Shown: positions 34,943-43,794 of the stretch, piece after piece
How the letters are laid out: the number at the start of each line of letters is the position of its first letter
How positions within the stretch are numbered: the stretch's first letter is position 1
Origin: Bradyrhizobium yuanmingense
GTDB taxonomy: Bacteria; Pseudomonadota; Alphaproteobacteria; Rhizobiales; Xanthobacteraceae
Assembly: GCF_900094575.1 (NCBI RefSeq)
Contig: NZ_FMAE01000003.1
Span: 186,001 to 250,000 of the forward strand
Direction of reading: 5' to 3'
Length of the DNA: 64,000 nucleotides
Notes under the pieces: generated by a model
The model's database searches: none
Seen by the model: only the letters and a program-made list of their open reading frames with translations
Told to the model about the DNA's origin: nothing
Translations under genes and position numbers: made by a program

Positions 34943-37174
34943 ATGAAGCGTTTCAAAATCCTGCGGCGGTGGTTTGCGCAGAAGTTCGGCCTTGCGCGAC
35001 TGATCTGCCTTGCGCTGCTGGTCTTGTTCGCGGGCGCGCGCCTGTGGGATCCGCCGCCGATCCAGGAATTGCGGCTGCGCACCTTCGACATGTTTCAATT
35101 GATCGATCCGCGCGAGAAGGCGGCGCGGCCGGTCGTCATCGTCGATATCGACGACAAGAGCCTCACCAGACTCGGACAGTGGCCGTGGCCGCGCACGCGC
35201 ATCGCCGACATGGTCCAGAACCTCACCAAGAACGGCGCGGTGGCGATCGGCTTCGACATGGTCTTCTCCGAAGCCGACCGGCTCAACCCGGAGCAGGTCG
35301 CGAGCCAGATGCGCTATCTCGACGACGCGACCCGCGCCAAGCTGCGTGAGCTGCCGAGCAACGATCAGATCCTCGCCGACGCGATCAAGCGCTCGCACGT
35401 CGTGCTGGGCGAGACCGGGCTTCCGGAGGTCTTGTCCGAGCTCGACAAGTCGCTGCCGTTCTCGGGGGTTGCAACGGTGGGGGAGGACGGGGCCGAGCGT
35501 TTCCTGTTCGAATTCCCCGGCTTGCTCCGCAACGTGCCGGTCATCGAGAGGGCCGCGGCCGGCCGCGGCCTGTTCTCGATCCGGACCGAGCGTGACGGAT
35601 TGATCCGCCGCGTGCCGATGATCATGCGCGCCCAGGGCAACATCATGCCCTCACTCAGCCTCGAGATCCTGCGCGTCGTCACGGGCACGCCGACCCTGCT
35701 GGTCCGTACCGATAAGACGGGCATCAAGTCGATCCGCCTCAAGGGTTTGGAGGTTCCGACCGACAAGAACGGTCAGCTCTGGGTGCACTATGCCCGCCGG
35801 GATCCTTCGATCTACGTCTCCGCGGTCGACGTGCTCGACAATGCGGTGCCGCCCACGAGGTTTGCCGGCAAGCTGGTGCTGGTCGGCACTTCCGCGGGCG
35901 GCTTGAACGACATCAAGACCACGCCGGTGTCCCGGGCCATGCCGGGTGTCGAGATCCATGCCCAGGTGCTGGAGGGCGTGCTGAGCCGCGCGGTGATCTC
36001 GCAGCCGAACTATGCCCTGGGCGTCGAGCTGATCGCGGCGCTGATCATCGGCCTGCTCGTCATCATCTTCACGCCGAATCTCGGCCCCGTCCGCCTCGTG
36101 CTGGTGGGCGCGGCCTTCGCGGCCATCCTGATCGGCGTGTCCTGGTTCTCCTACACGCAGCACCGCTATCTCATCGACTTCACCTATCCGCTGCTGTCGA
36201 CGACCGCAGTCTACCTGACGCTGATCTTTGCGAGCTTCGTGCGCGAGCAGCGTCAGCGCGTGCAGATCCGCGGGCAATTCGCGCAATACATGTCGCCTGT
36301 GCTGGTCGAGCAGCTGGCGCAGTCGCCGGAAAAGCTCGTGCTCGGCGGCGAGGAACGCGAGATGACGATCATGTTCTCCGACGTGCGCGGCTTCACCACG
36401 ATCTCCGAGAGCTACAAGCACGATCCGCAGGGGCTGATCGAGCTGATGAACCGCTTCCTGACGCCGCTGACCGACGTCATCATCGACCGCAAGGGCTATA
36501 TCGACAAGTACATGGGCGACGCCATCATGGCGTTCTGGAACGCGCCGCTCGACGACGCCGAGCACGAGATCAACGCCTGCGAAGCCGCGATCCAGATGCT
36601 CGAGCAGATCGACGAGGTCAACAAGGAGCGCGAGCAGGAGGCCGCCGACGGCGGCCACGTCTATATCCCGCTCAATGTCGGCATCGGTCTCAACACCGGC
36701 ATCGGCGTGGTCGGCAACATGGGGTCCGACCTGAAGAAGAACTATTCGGTGCTCGGCGACAGCGTGAACCTGGCCTCGCGCCTCGAGGGCCAGTCGAAGG
36801 CATACGGATTTCCGATCATCGTGGGCTCGCGCACGGCACTCGCTGCCAAGGAGAAATTCGCGATCCTCGAGCTCGACTTCATCATGGTCAAGGGCAAGAC
36901 CGAGCCGGAAGTGATCTACGCCATCGCCGGCCGCGAGGACGTGATGCATTCGGCCGCGTTCCAGCGCCTGCGCAACATCACCATCGAGATGCTCGGCTGC
37001 TACCGCAGCCGCGACTGGCAGGGCGCCCTGGATGCCATCGAGCGCGGCCGCAAGAGCGAGGACGCCGACACGCTGGAGAAGCTGTTCAGGCTTTACGAGG
37101 CGCGGATCAAGGATTTCCAGATCGATCCGCCGCCGGAGGGCTGGACCGGCGCCTATGCCCTGCTGACCAAGTAG
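34943..37174 (+). CDS. CHASE2-domain class III adenylate/guanylate cyclase
   Basis: This 743-residue receptor has one N-terminal TM helix (about 18-35), a periplasmic CHASE2 sensor domain (about 40-330, VVIVDIDDKSLTRLGQWPWP), three TM helices (about 350-430), and a class III cyclase domain (about 465-640). Catalytic features are present: metal Asp in MFSDVRGFTTISES, Lys-YMGDAIMAFWN with the second Asp, and GDSVNLASRLEGQ. This points to cAMP production. It starts 142 bp after the giant surface protein, as FecR-domain and CHASE2-cyclase genes are often neighbours, so it may sense the surface protein or a shared ligand. Confidence 0.88.
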   Translation: MKRFKILRRWFAQKFGLARLICLALLVLFAGARLWDPPPIQELRLRTFDMFQLIDPREKAARPVVIVDIDDKSLTRLGQWPWPRTRIADMVQNLTKNGAVAIGFDMVFSEADRLNPEQVASQMRYLDDATRAKLRELPSNDQILADAIKRSHVVLGETGLPEVLSELDKSLPFSGVATVGEDGAERFLFEFPGLLRNVPVIERAAAGRGLFSIRTERDGLIRRVPMIMRAQGNIMPSLSLEILRVVTGTPTLLVRTDKTGIKSIRLKGLEVPTDKNGQLWVHYARRDPSIYVSAVDVLDNAVPPTRFAGKLVLVGTSAGGLNDIKTTPVSRAMPGVEIHAQVLEGVLSRAVISQPNYALGVELIAALIIGLLVIIFTPNLGPVRLVLVGAAFAAILIGVSWFSYTQHRYLIDFTYPLLSTTAVYLTLIFASFVREQRQRVQIRGQFAQYMSPVLVEQLAQSPEKLVLGGEEREMTIMFSDVRGFTTISESYKHDPQGLIELMNRFLTPLTDVIIDRKGYIDKYMGDAIMAFWNAPLDDAEHEINACEAAIQMLEQIDEVNKEREQEAADGGHVYIPLNVGIGLNTGIGVVGNMGSDLKKNYSVLGDSVNLASRLEGQSKAYGFPIIVGSRTALAAKEKFAILELDFIMVKGKTEPEVIYAIAGREDVMHSAAFQRLRNITIEMLGCYRSRDWQGALDAIERGRKSEDADTLEKLFRLYEARIKDFQIDPPPEGWTGAYALLTK

Positions 37175-37196
37175 TCGTCACGGTCACCGCTCGTGC

Positions 37197-37290
37197 AGGG
37201 TGGGCAAAACATTGCATGCCTACCATATGCAGGTGCGTCGAGGTAAGTATGGTGGTGGGACGGCGCTTGGCGCCTCTGCCCAACCAAAAG
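37197..37290. repeat. Degenerate palindromic repeat before the nitroreductase
   Basis: GGTGGGCAAAACATTGCATG and GGTGGGACGGCGCTTGGCGCC with TGCCCAACC form imperfect inverted arms resembling the Bradyrhizobium 'GGTGGGCAAAGGCGC' palindromes. The left boundary is not exact. It lies between the cyclase stop and the nitroreductase promoter. Confidence 0.45.
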
Positions 37291-37310
37291 AAAAAAGGGC
37301 GAGCTGAGTG

Positions 37311-38009
37311 ATGGACGCACAAGTGAGACAGAACGACCGCATCGGGGTGCTCGAAGAGCTCCTCAACGAGCGCTACTCCGTTCGCGCATTTCTCCCCAAG
37401 GAGGTCGATCGCGCCACCATCGAGCATGTGCTGGCGACCGCGCAGCGCACGGCGTCCTGGTGCAACAGCCAGCCCTGGCAGGTCATCATCGCCAGCGGCG
37501 AGGCCAAGGAGCGCTTTCGCAAGGCGATCTACGCGGAGGCCTCGAAGGGCCTCGGCGATGACTACGACTTCACGCCACCGCGCGAATATGTCGGGGTCTA
37601 TCTCGATCGCCGCCGCGAGAGCGGCTTCCAGCTCTACAACACGCTCGGCATCGCCCGCGGCGACAAGGCGGCCTATGCCAAGCAGGCGCTGGAGAACTAC
37701 AATTTCTTCGGCGCACCGCATGTCGCCATCATCCACACCAACGAGCCGCTCGGCATCTACGGTGCGATCGATTGCGGCGCCTATGTCTCTAACTTCGTGC
37801 TGGCGGCGCAGGCGCTCGGGCTCGGCACCATTCCGCAGGCCGCGCTGGCGCGGCATTCCGGCCTGATCCGCCGCCACTTCGATCTGCCCGATGACCGCCG
37901 CGTCGTCTGCGGCATCTCGTTCGGCTATGCGGACCATGCGCACAAGGTCAACAGCTACCGCACCTCGCGGGCGAGCGTGGCCGAGACCGCAACCTTCGTG
38001 GATGTGTGA
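37311..38009 (+). CDS. Nitroreductase-family flavoprotein
   Basis: This 232-residue FMN enzyme reduces nitro compounds or quinones using NAD(P)H. The N-terminal segment LLNERYSVRAFLPKEVDRATI and the SWCNSQPWQVIIA segment (FMN-contacting) are hallmarks, with GIYGAIDCGAYVSNFVLAAQALG forming the central helix and GTIPQAALA the last flavin-contact strand. ATG 37311 is one codon inside a GTG start. It is alone on its strand between the cyclase and the convergent ecfG gene. Substrate not predictable; the two nitronate monooxygenases are distant. Confidence 0.87.
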   Translation: MDAQVRQNDRIGVLEELLNERYSVRAFLPKEVDRATIEHVLATAQRTASWCNSQPWQVIIASGEAKERFRKAIYAEASKGLGDDYDFTPPREYVGVYLDRRRESGFQLYNTLGIARGDKAAYAKQALENYNFFGAPHVAIIHTNEPLGIYGAIDCGAYVSNFVLAAQALGLGTIPQAALARHSGLIRRHFDLPDDRRVVCGISFGYADHAHKVNSYRTSRASVAETATFVDV

Positions 38010-38096
38010 TCGCGACGTGAGCCGGACGCATCGCGCGCGAAGACAGCCGTGGAAGCGGCCGTCTTCGTCTCGTTCCGGTGCGATTGACGGCGGCGG

Positions 38097-38645
38097 TCAG
38101 CCGCCGCTGCCGCCGATCACGGCCCGCACAGTCTCGTCAGGCCCAAAATCCTCGGCGCCGTCGACATAGAGCAGCGCGGCGAGCTTCGAGCGGGCGCGGT
38201 TCACGCGGCTCTTGATGGTGCCGACTGCGCAGCCGCAGATCGAGGCCGCGTCCTCATAGGAGAAGCCGGACGCGCCGACCAGGATCAAGGCTTCACGCTG
38301 ATCCTGCGGAAGCTTGTCGAGCGCGGTGCGAAACTCCTCGAATTCGAGGTGCGCATTCTGCGAGGGCTGGGTCTTCAGCGTCTTGGCGTAATTGCCCTCG
38401 GCATCTTCGACCTCGCGCCGCCGCTTGCGATAGTCCGACCGGAACAAATTGCGCAGGATCGTGAATAGCCAGGCCGGCAGGTTGGAGCCGGGCTGGAACG
38501 AGTCGATGTTGGCGAGCGCACGCAGCAGCGTCTCCTGGACCAAATCGTCGGCCCGATCCGCATTGCCGCTGAGCGAGATGGCGAAGGCGCGCAGACTAGG
38601 CACGGCCGCCAAGATGTCGTTACGCAGGGAGTCCGTGAGAGGCAT
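38097..38645 (-). CDS. ecfG: General stress sigma factor EcfG
   Basis: This 182-residue ECF sigma factor directs RNA polymerase to GGAAC/CGTT promoters. Region 2 is visible as ADDLVQETLLRALANIDSFQPG and PAWLFTILRNLFRSDYRKRRR; region 4 as EALILVGASGFSYEDAASIC and GTIKSRVNRARSKL. These are the specific residues of the EcfG group. Its ATG and the stop of nepR upstream overlap by one base (38645), the standard order nepR-ecfG, and phyR is divergent. The tail SGG is short. Confident from sequence and synteny. Confidence 0.95.
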   Translation of the reverse strand: MPLTDSLRNDILAAVPSLRAFAISLSGNADRADDLVQETLLRALANIDSFQPGSNLPAWLFTILRNLFRSDYRKRRREVEDAEGNYAKTLKTQPSQNAHLEFEEFRTALDKLPQDQREALILVGASGFSYEDAASICGCAVGTIKSRVNRARSKLAALLYVDGAEDFGPDETVRAVIGGSGG

Positions 38646-38878
38646 TAATCCCTCCCATTGTTGTTGTCGTTGGATCCGCCCTCATTTTCTACGTGGGGTG
38701 ACGCTCCCGGCGCATCAAGCTTCTTGATCAGTTCTGCGAACCGATCCGGAACCCCCTGTCGCACGACATCGTCGTACATGGCGCGCAACTGGTGCCCGAT
38801 CCGGGATTGAATCTCCGGAGTCAGGCCTCCCTTGCCGGGGCTCGTGCTTCTGCTGGCTTGAGACTTGAGATCTTTCAT
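38645..38878 (-). CDS. nepR: Anti-sigma factor NepR
   Basis: This 77-residue protein binds EcfG and blocks it until phosphorylated PhyR binds NepR. The core helix segments IGHQLRAMYDDVVRQGVPDRF and AELIKKLD are the conserved NepR motif. The N- and C-terminal tails are low complexity and Asn/Gly/Asp-rich (SNDNNNGRD). ATG 38878 is preferred over the longer frame to 38977, because NepR family members begin close to the KSQASRS segment. It is co-transcribed with ecfG. Confidence 0.92.
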   Translation of the reverse strand: MKDLKSQASRSTSPGKGGLTPEIQSRIGHQLRAMYDDVVRQGVPDRFAELIKKLDAPGASPHVENEGGSNDNNNGRD

Positions 38879-38960
38879 GACCTGTTCCACGTTTCCCCGA
38901 GTTAAGTGACTGTAAAATCGAGAAGTTTTCTCAACCGGGAGCCGTTCCCTGGATAGGCAC

Positions 38961-38985
38961 AATTCCAGCTGCGCCAAAAAGTTCC
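38961..38985 (-). promoter_or_regulatory. Weak EcfG-type promoter candidate for nepR-ecfG
   Basis: On the minus strand, GGAAC (38985-38981) is followed after 16 bp by AATT instead of CGTT (two of four positions match). It lies about 80 bp upstream of nepR and forms an inverted pair with the phyR-side GGAAC (spacer of 9 bp). Positive autoregulation of nepR-ecfG is known in related species, but this -10 element is poor. Confidence 0.4.
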
Positions 38986-38994
38986 CAGCTTGGC

Positions 38995-39019
38995 GGAACT
39001 TTTGTTGTCGTGAGGCGTA
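38995..39019 (+). promoter_or_regulatory. EcfG-type promoter candidate for phyR (GGAAC-N16-CGTA)
   Basis: GGAAC at 38995-38999 and CGTA at 39016-39019 are 16 bp apart: an exact -35 and three of four -10 positions. It points toward phyR (39110), about 90 bp away. With the minus-strand GGAAC at 38985-38981, it makes a divergent pair around CAGCTTGGC. Confidence 0.6.
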
Positions 39020-39109
39020 GACAGCCCAGCAGGGGAACCTGGGCCCCCCGCGTGATGCCTGACCTCAGGATTGGACCTCAAGGTTGGCCCAAAGACGAAT
39101 GGAGTGGGG

Positions 39110-39916
39110 ATGTCCCGTTCACAGGTAGTTGCTGAACACTTGCCGTTGTTGCGCAGGTACGCGCGGGCTCTGACAGGCAGCCAGGCCTCCGGTGACGCCT
39201 ATGTCGCCGCCATGTTGGAAGCCATGCTGGGCGATCCGTCGGTGCTCGACGAGAACCATGGGCCCCGGGCCGGCCTGTTCCGGCTCTTCACCCAGATCTG
39301 GAATTCAGTCTCGATCAACGACGATGCCGAGGTGACGACCTTGCCGATGCCGCCGGAACGGCGGCTGTCGAACATCACCCCGCTGCCGCGCCAAGCCTTC
39401 CTGCTGCTCTCGCTCGAGGGCTTTTCGGAAGAGGAAGTCGCCTTCATTCTCGGCACCGATGTTGCCGAGACGCGCCGTCTTGCGGACGCAGCCGGACGCG
39501 AGATGGCCGCCGAGATCGCCACCGACGTGCTGATCATCGAGGACGAGACCTTCATCGCCATGGACCTCGAGAGCCTGGTGAAGAATCTCGGCCACAACGT
39601 CGTCGGCGTCGCGCGCACCCATGCCGATGCGGTGGCGCTGGCCAAGAACAAGCGGCCCGGCCTGATCCTTGCCGATATCCAGCTTGCCGACGGCTCGTCC
39701 GGCCTGGACGCCGTCAACGAGCTCCTGCGCACCTTTGAGGTGCCGGTGGTGTTCATCACCGCCTATCCGGAGCGCTTCCTCACCGGCGAGCGTCCCGAGC
39801 CGGCGTTCCTGATCTCAAAGCCGTTCCAGCCCGCGATGGTATCGGCGGTGGCGAGCCAGGCCCTGTTCTTCCAGCGCAATTCGCGCAATCGCACGCCCAA
39901 AGCGCCTGCGGCGTAA
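39110..39916 (+). CDS. phyR: Anti-anti-sigma response regulator PhyR
   Basis: This 268-residue regulator joins an N-terminal sigma-like domain (about 1-135, with LPRQAFLLLSLEGFSEEEVAF mimicking region 4) to a C-terminal receiver (about 138-260). The phosphoacceptor is Asp189 in LILADIQLADG; Asp/Glu of the acidic pocket are in LIIEDETF, and Lys237 is in FLISKPF. When phosphorylated it sequesters NepR, freeing EcfG. ATG 39110 is 39 bp inside a longer frame. No PhyK-type histidine kinase is in the window. Confidence 0.95.
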   Translation: MSRSQVVAEHLPLLRRYARALTGSQASGDAYVAAMLEAMLGDPSVLDENHGPRAGLFRLFTQIWNSVSINDDAEVTTLPMPPERRLSNITPLPRQAFLLLSLEGFSEEEVAFILGTDVAETRRLADAAGREMAAEIATDVLIIEDETFIAMDLESLVKNLGHNVVGVARTHADAVALAKNKRPGLILADIQLADGSSGLDAVNELLRTFEVPVVFITAYPERFLTGERPEPAFLISKPFQPAMVSAVASQALFFQRNSRNRTPKAPAA

Positions 39917-39947
39917 CAAGGCGCCTGCGGCCGTCCCAATAGCGAAG

Positions 39948-39979
39948 TCCGGCGTGCCCAAGGCACGCCGGATTTTTTT
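39948..39979 (+). terminator. Rho-independent terminator after phyR
   Basis: An 11-bp perfect stem (TCCGGCGTGCC and GGCACGCCGGA) has a CAA loop and seven T residues after it. It sits 32 bp after the phyR stop. Confidence 0.95.
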
Positions 39980-40071
39980 CATGCCGCCGGCCCGCTTGAC
40001 GGGCGCTGAATTCGCCGCCCATAGCTCATGTAGCAGCTGCGCGTGCGACCACGCCAATCGGAGACGTGCCC

Positions 40072-40698
40072 ATGGACCAGCAACTCCTCGATCGTCTCGC
40101 CATCCGCGATCTCGTCGAGAACTGGGCGGTGTGGCGCGATGCCGGCGACTGGGAGCGCTTTGCCACGGTTTGGCACGAAGAAGGCTGGATGTCCGCGACC
40201 TGGTTTCAGGGGCCGGCCCGGGATTTCATGCGGGTCAGCCAGGAGGGTTTTGCCAGGGGCGTGCGCATCCTGCATTTCCTCGGCGGCACCAGCATCGATC
40301 TTGCGGGTGCGCGAGCGATCGCGCAGACCAAGATGACCATCTCGCAGCGCGGCCTCGTGCACGACGTGCTCTGCGACGTCGTCTGCACTGGACGCTTCTA
40401 CGATTTCCTGGAGAAGCGGAACGACCCATCAGGTATCGGCAAATGGGGCATCGTCCGCCGCCAGCCCATCTACGAGAAGGACCGCATCGACCCGGTCGAT
40501 CCCGCCGCGACGCTTCGGCTCGACCAGGATGCGCTGGCTGCACTCCCCGAGGGCTACCGCCACCTCGCCTACATGCAGGAGCTGATCGGCTACAACGTGA
40601 AGCGCGACATGCCGGGCCTGATCGGCCCCGAGGTCGAGAAGCTCTATGGCGAGGGCCGGGAGTGGCTGGCAGGAAAGGCGAAAGTAGGCCCCAGATAA
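40072..40698 (+). CDS. SnoaL-like (NTF2-fold) protein
   Basis: This 208-residue cytoplasmic protein has the SnoaL_4-type opening LLDRLAIRDLVENWAVWRDAGDWERFATVWHEEGWM, in which an Asp-rich helix and the W/F-rich cone-fold strand are clear, and a C-terminal extension of about 60 residues. NTF2-like enzymes act as dehydratases, isomerases or hydroxylation partners on small ligands. ATG 40072 is two codons after an alternative GTG. It is isolated; the phyR terminator is upstream and a stem-loop is downstream. Substrate unknown. Confidence 0.75.
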   Translation: MDQQLLDRLAIRDLVENWAVWRDAGDWERFATVWHEEGWMSATWFQGPARDFMRVSQEGFARGVRILHFLGGTSIDLAGARAIAQTKMTISQRGLVHDVLCDVVCTGRFYDFLEKRNDPSGIGKWGIVRRQPIYEKDRIDPVDPAATLRLDQDALAALPEGYRHLAYMQELIGYNVKRDMPGLIGPEVEKLYGEGREWLAGKAKVGPR

Positions 40699-40704
40699 AA
40701 GTAA

Positions 40705-40733
40705 GGCGCGACTGGCATCACCACAGTCGCGCC
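40705..40733 (+). terminator. Stem-loop after the SnoaL-like gene
   Basis: GGCGCGACTG pairs with CAGTCGCGCC (10 bp, no mismatch) across a 9-base loop, 6 bp after the stop codon. There is no U tract, so termination is likely but not certain. Confidence 0.6.
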
Positions 40734-40935
40734 CTACGTCGCCGGCTTATGGGGCAGGGGGGAATAGCCGGCTGCTGAGACGACTCCTGTGCGCGAAAGT
40801 CGTTCCAAGGCGCGCGAAATATTTTGCCGTCTGCTGCATTTTTCGCACACGGTTAAGTGATCGTAGCTGTCGAGAACCCCCGATCCTGCGGCGGCGTTGT
40901 TCCCGTGCCCGCCATGGGGCGAGGGATCGGCAGCC

Positions 40936-41358
40936 ATGTCACAGATTCAAAAGGTTTTTTTGAGCGCAATTGCGGTCGTCGCCACCCTCGGTGCCGTGCA
41001 ACTGGCCTCCGGGCATGATCTCGCAGACCGCTGGCAGGCCGTCGCCGACCTCCCCAGCCACGGTTCCACCGTCGCGGTGGGTCACAACGTCAACCGCACC
41101 GCCAAGGCAGACCGGCTTGCAGAGATCAAACCGGCAGCCGTTCCCACCCGTACCGTCTCGATGCGGCTGAACGACCTCGCCGATACGTCGGTGCTGCTGC
41201 GGGTCCCCGCCGTGATCGAGACCGGCAATGCCAAGACGCCGGTGCTGCTCCAGAACCAGAAGAAGCCTCGCAACAAGCCGACGATCGCCTGTGAGCCGAT
41301 GGTCAGCTCCCTGACCGAGGTCGCAAGGCTGCTCCAGCCCGGCCGCTGCGTGACCTGA
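40936..41358 (+). CDS. Secreted hypothetical protein (140 aa)
   Basis: This 140-residue protein has an N-terminal signal/anchor (MSQIQKVFLSAIAVVATLGAVQLASG) and a small, basic body ending LQPGRCVT. The segments TVSMRLNDLADTSVLLRV and KPRNKPTIACEPMVSSLTEVARLL recur as a short C-terminal domain with two Cys (one in IACEP, one in GRCVT), likely a disulfide. It is probably periplasmic. I do not recognise the family. The start has no strong ribosome site. Confidence 0.7.
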   Translation: MSQIQKVFLSAIAVVATLGAVQLASGHDLADRWQAVADLPSHGSTVAVGHNVNRTAKADRLAEIKPAAVPTRTVSMRLNDLADTSVLLRVPAVIETGNAKTPVLLQNQKKPRNKPTIACEPMVSSLTEVARLLQPGRCVT

Positions 41359-41405
41359 CCCCCTCTCCGCGAGGGGTGGTTTGGCGGACCCAGACTTCAC
41401 ATCCT

Positions 41406-41437
41406 CTTGATCCGCCATTGCCTCGCGCTATATCCGG
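41406..41437 (+). promoter_or_regulatory. RpoH-like heat-shock promoter before htpG
   Basis: CTTGA at 41406-41410 and CTATATCCGG from 41428 are separated by 17 bp. This closely fits the alphaproteobacterial RpoH pattern CTTGAx-N17/18-CYTATNTNNG. The htpG start is at 41470, about 30 bp beyond. It is a fit by eye; no score was computed. Confidence 0.65.
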
Positions 41438-41469
41438 GTTCCCTCGCTTTTGTTTGACCGGGTAAGCGC

Positions 41470-43347
41470 ATGACGACGTCAGATACGGCTGTGCATACGC
41501 AGCCTTTCCAGGCCGAAGTTTCCGAACTGCTGCACCTGATGGTGCACTCCGTCTATTCGGAAACCGACATCTTCCTCCGCGAGCTCATCTCCAACGCCTC
41601 CGATGCCTGCGACAAGCTGCGCTACGAGGCCATCGCCAGTCCCGCCCTGCTGGGCGAAGGCGACGCACTCAAGATCCGCATCGTCCCGAACAAGACGGCC
41701 AAGACGCTCACGATCGCCGACAACGGCATCGGCATGGAGCGGCAGGAGCTGATCGACCATCTCGGCACCATCGCCCGCTCCGGCACCAAGGCGTTCGTGT
41801 CCAAATTGAAAGAGGCCAAGGACGGGCTCGGCCTGATCGGCCAGTTCGGCGTCGGTTTCTATTCCGCCTTCATGGTCGCCGAGAAGATCGTCGTGATCAG
41901 CCGCCGCGCCGGCGAGAGCGATGTGTGGACCTGGACGTCCTCCGGCGGCTCCGGCTTCGAGATCGCCCGTGCCAGCGACGAGGAAGCGGCGCGCCTGACG
42001 CGCGGCACCGAGATCGTCCTGCACCTGAAGGACGATTCCAAGAAATATCTCGAGACCTACGAGATCGAGCGTATCGTCACCGCCTATTCCGACAACATCC
42101 TGTTTCCGATCGAGCTCGTGCCCGAAGACGGCGAGCCGCGACAGATCAATTCGGCGAGCGCGTTGTGGCAGCGCTCCAAATCCGAGCTCACGGCTGACGA
42201 TTACAAGAAGGCCTATCAGCAGATCGCCTCTGCCTTCGACGATCCCGCGATGACGCTGCACTACCGCGCGGAAGGACGTTACTCCTACGCCGTGCTGCTG
42301 TTCGCGCCCTCGACCAAGCCGTTCGACCTGTTCGAGCCGAACCGCAAGGGCCGCGTGAAGCTCTACGTCCGGCGCGTCTTCATCACCGACGATGCCGACC
42401 TCTTGCCGGGGTACCTGCGCTTCATCCGCGGCGTGGTCGACAGCGAGGATCTTCCGCTCAACATTTCGCGCGAGATGCTCCAGAACAATCCGCAGCTGGC
42501 GCAGATCCGCAAGGCGGTGGCGACGCGTGTGGTGTCCGAGCTCGAAAGCCTTGCCGACAAGGACCCCGAGAATTTTGCCAAGATCTGGGACGCCTTCGGC
42601 CCGGTGCTGAAGGAAGGCATCTACGAGGATTTCGAGCGGCGCGAAAAGCTGCTCGCACTGTCGCGCTTCACCACCACGTCGGGCGAGAAGCGGTCGCTGA
42701 AGCAGGTCATCGCCGATTTCAAACCGAACCAGACCGAGATCTATTATCTCGTCGGCGACAGCATTGAGCGGCTGAAGTCCAATCCGCGGCTGGAAGCTGC
42801 GACCGCGCGCGGCATCGAGGTGCTGCTGCTGTCGGATCCCGTCGACGCGTTCTGGACCTCGATGCCCTCGGATTTCGAAGGCAAGCCGCTGAAGTCGCTG
42901 AGCCAGGGCGATCTCAATCTCGATTTGATTCCGCGTATCGACGATAAGGACGAGGCGAAGAAGGACGAGCCGGCTGCGGACGAAGCAGCCACCATCGCGG
43001 TGATCAAGGCCGCGCTGGGCGAGCGCGTCAGCGACGTCAAGGTCTCGACGCGCCTGACCAGCTCGGCCTCCTGCCTCGTCGCCGACAGCCAGGGTCCGAG
43101 CCGCGAGCTCGAGCGCATCTTGTCGCAGCAGAACCGCGGCATGAAGACCAAGCCGATCCTCGAGATCAATTTGCGCCATCCGCTGGTCACCGCGGTCACC
43201 AAGGCGCAGGCTGGCTCGACAGTCGTCGACGATATCAGCCTGCTTCTGCTCGAGCAGGCGCAGATCCTGGACGGCGAATTGCCGGAAGACCCGGCGGCGT
43301 TCGCGGCACGGCTGAACCGGCTGGTGTTGCAGGGGCTCGGCGGCTAG
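41470..43347 (+). CDS. htpG: Molecular chaperone HtpG (Hsp90)
   Basis: This 625-residue Hsp90 protein has the N-terminal GHKL ATPase motifs: [19 protein letters not shown] (Asn-binding helix), [21 protein letters not shown] (Asp/Gly lid) and [17 protein letters not shown]. The middle-domain segment [37 protein letters not shown] follows, and the C-terminal dimer domain ends with [12 protein letters not shown]. Length fits bacterial HtpG (about 620-630). It assists protein folding in the cytoplasm under stress. An RpoH-type promoter lies 33 bp upstream. Confidence 0.97.
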   Translation: MTTSDTAVHTQPFQAEVSELLHLMVHSVYSETDIFLRELISNASDACDKLRYEAIASPALLGEGDALKIRIVPNKTAKTLTIADNGIGMERQELIDHLGTIARSGTKAFVSKLKEAKDGLGLIGQFGVGFYSAFMVAEKIVVISRRAGESDVWTWTSSGGSGFEIARASDEEAARLTRGTEIVLHLKDDSKKYLETYEIERIVTAYSDNILFPIELVPEDGEPRQINSASALWQRSKSELTADDYKKAYQQIASAFDDPAMTLHYRAEGRYSYAVLLFAPSTKPFDLFEPNRKGRVKLYVRRVFITDDADLLPGYLRFIRGVVDSEDLPLNISREMLQNNPQLAQIRKAVATRVVSELESLADKDPENFAKIWDAFGPVLKEGIYEDFERREKLLALSRFTTTSGEKRSLKQVIADFKPNQTEIYYLVGDSIERLKSNPRLEAATARGIEVLLLSDPVDAFWTSMPSDFEGKPLKSLSQGDLNLDLIPRIDDKDEAKKDEPAADEAATIAVIKAALGERVSDVKVSTRLTSSASCLVADSQGPSRELERILSQQNRGMKTKPILEINLRHPLVTAVTKAQAGSTVVDDISLLLLEQAQILDGELPEDPAAFAARLNRLVLQGLGG

Positions 43348-43450
43348 CGCTGCCTCGCAGCATCATTCGGACCGCCAGGTTGTCAGATCGCTCATCGCGC
43401 AACGCCTCTGGCGCTGCGCGTCTCACTCACCTTGACGTCATCAGGTCTCA

Positions 43451-43476
43451 GGAACAGTCGCGGACGGCGAGATGTT
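43451..43476 (+). promoter_or_regulatory. Near-match EcfG promoter before DUF3551 gene
   Basis: GGAAC at 43451-43455 is followed after 17 bp by TGTT instead of CGTT. It lies 40 bp before ATG 43516. With one -10 mismatch, this is only suggestive. Confidence 0.35.
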
Positions 43477-43515
43477 GTGTCATATGAAGCGACGTCACCA
43501 GTTCGAGGATTTCCC

Positions 43516-43794
43516 ATGCGCTTGTCATTCCTCACTCTTACCGCGGTCTTCACGCTGCTGGGCGCAGCGGATGCCAGCGCGCAGCGATACGATCCGGCCT
43601 ATCCCGTCTGCATGCACCGCTACGTCGGTGGCGGCCCTGGTGGCGGAGGCAGTGACTATTTCGACTGCTCGTTCACCTCGTTGGAGCAGTGCCGCGCCAC
43701 GGCGTCGGGCCTTGCCGCGACCTGCGACCTCAATCCCTATTACGCCTTCAACGAATCGCCGCCGCCGCGCCGGCGTCCCAAGAAGGTGCACTGA
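43516..43794 (+). CDS. DUF3551-family secreted protein
   Basis: This 92-residue protein has a Sec signal peptide (MRLSFLTLTAVFTLLGAADASAQ). The short mature part contains YPVCMHRYVGG, a Gly-rich run, DYFDCSFTSLEQCRATASGLAATC, and a Pro/Arg/Lys-rich tail. Four Cys (two pairs) fit DUF3551, a small family abundant in Bradyrhizobium and relatives. The function is unknown. A near-EcfG promoter is 40 bp upstream. Confidence 0.85.
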   Translation: MRLSFLTLTAVFTLLGAADASAQRYDPAYPVCMHRYVGGGPGGGGSDYFDCSFTSLEQCRATASGLAATCDLNPYYAFNESPPPRRRPKKVH

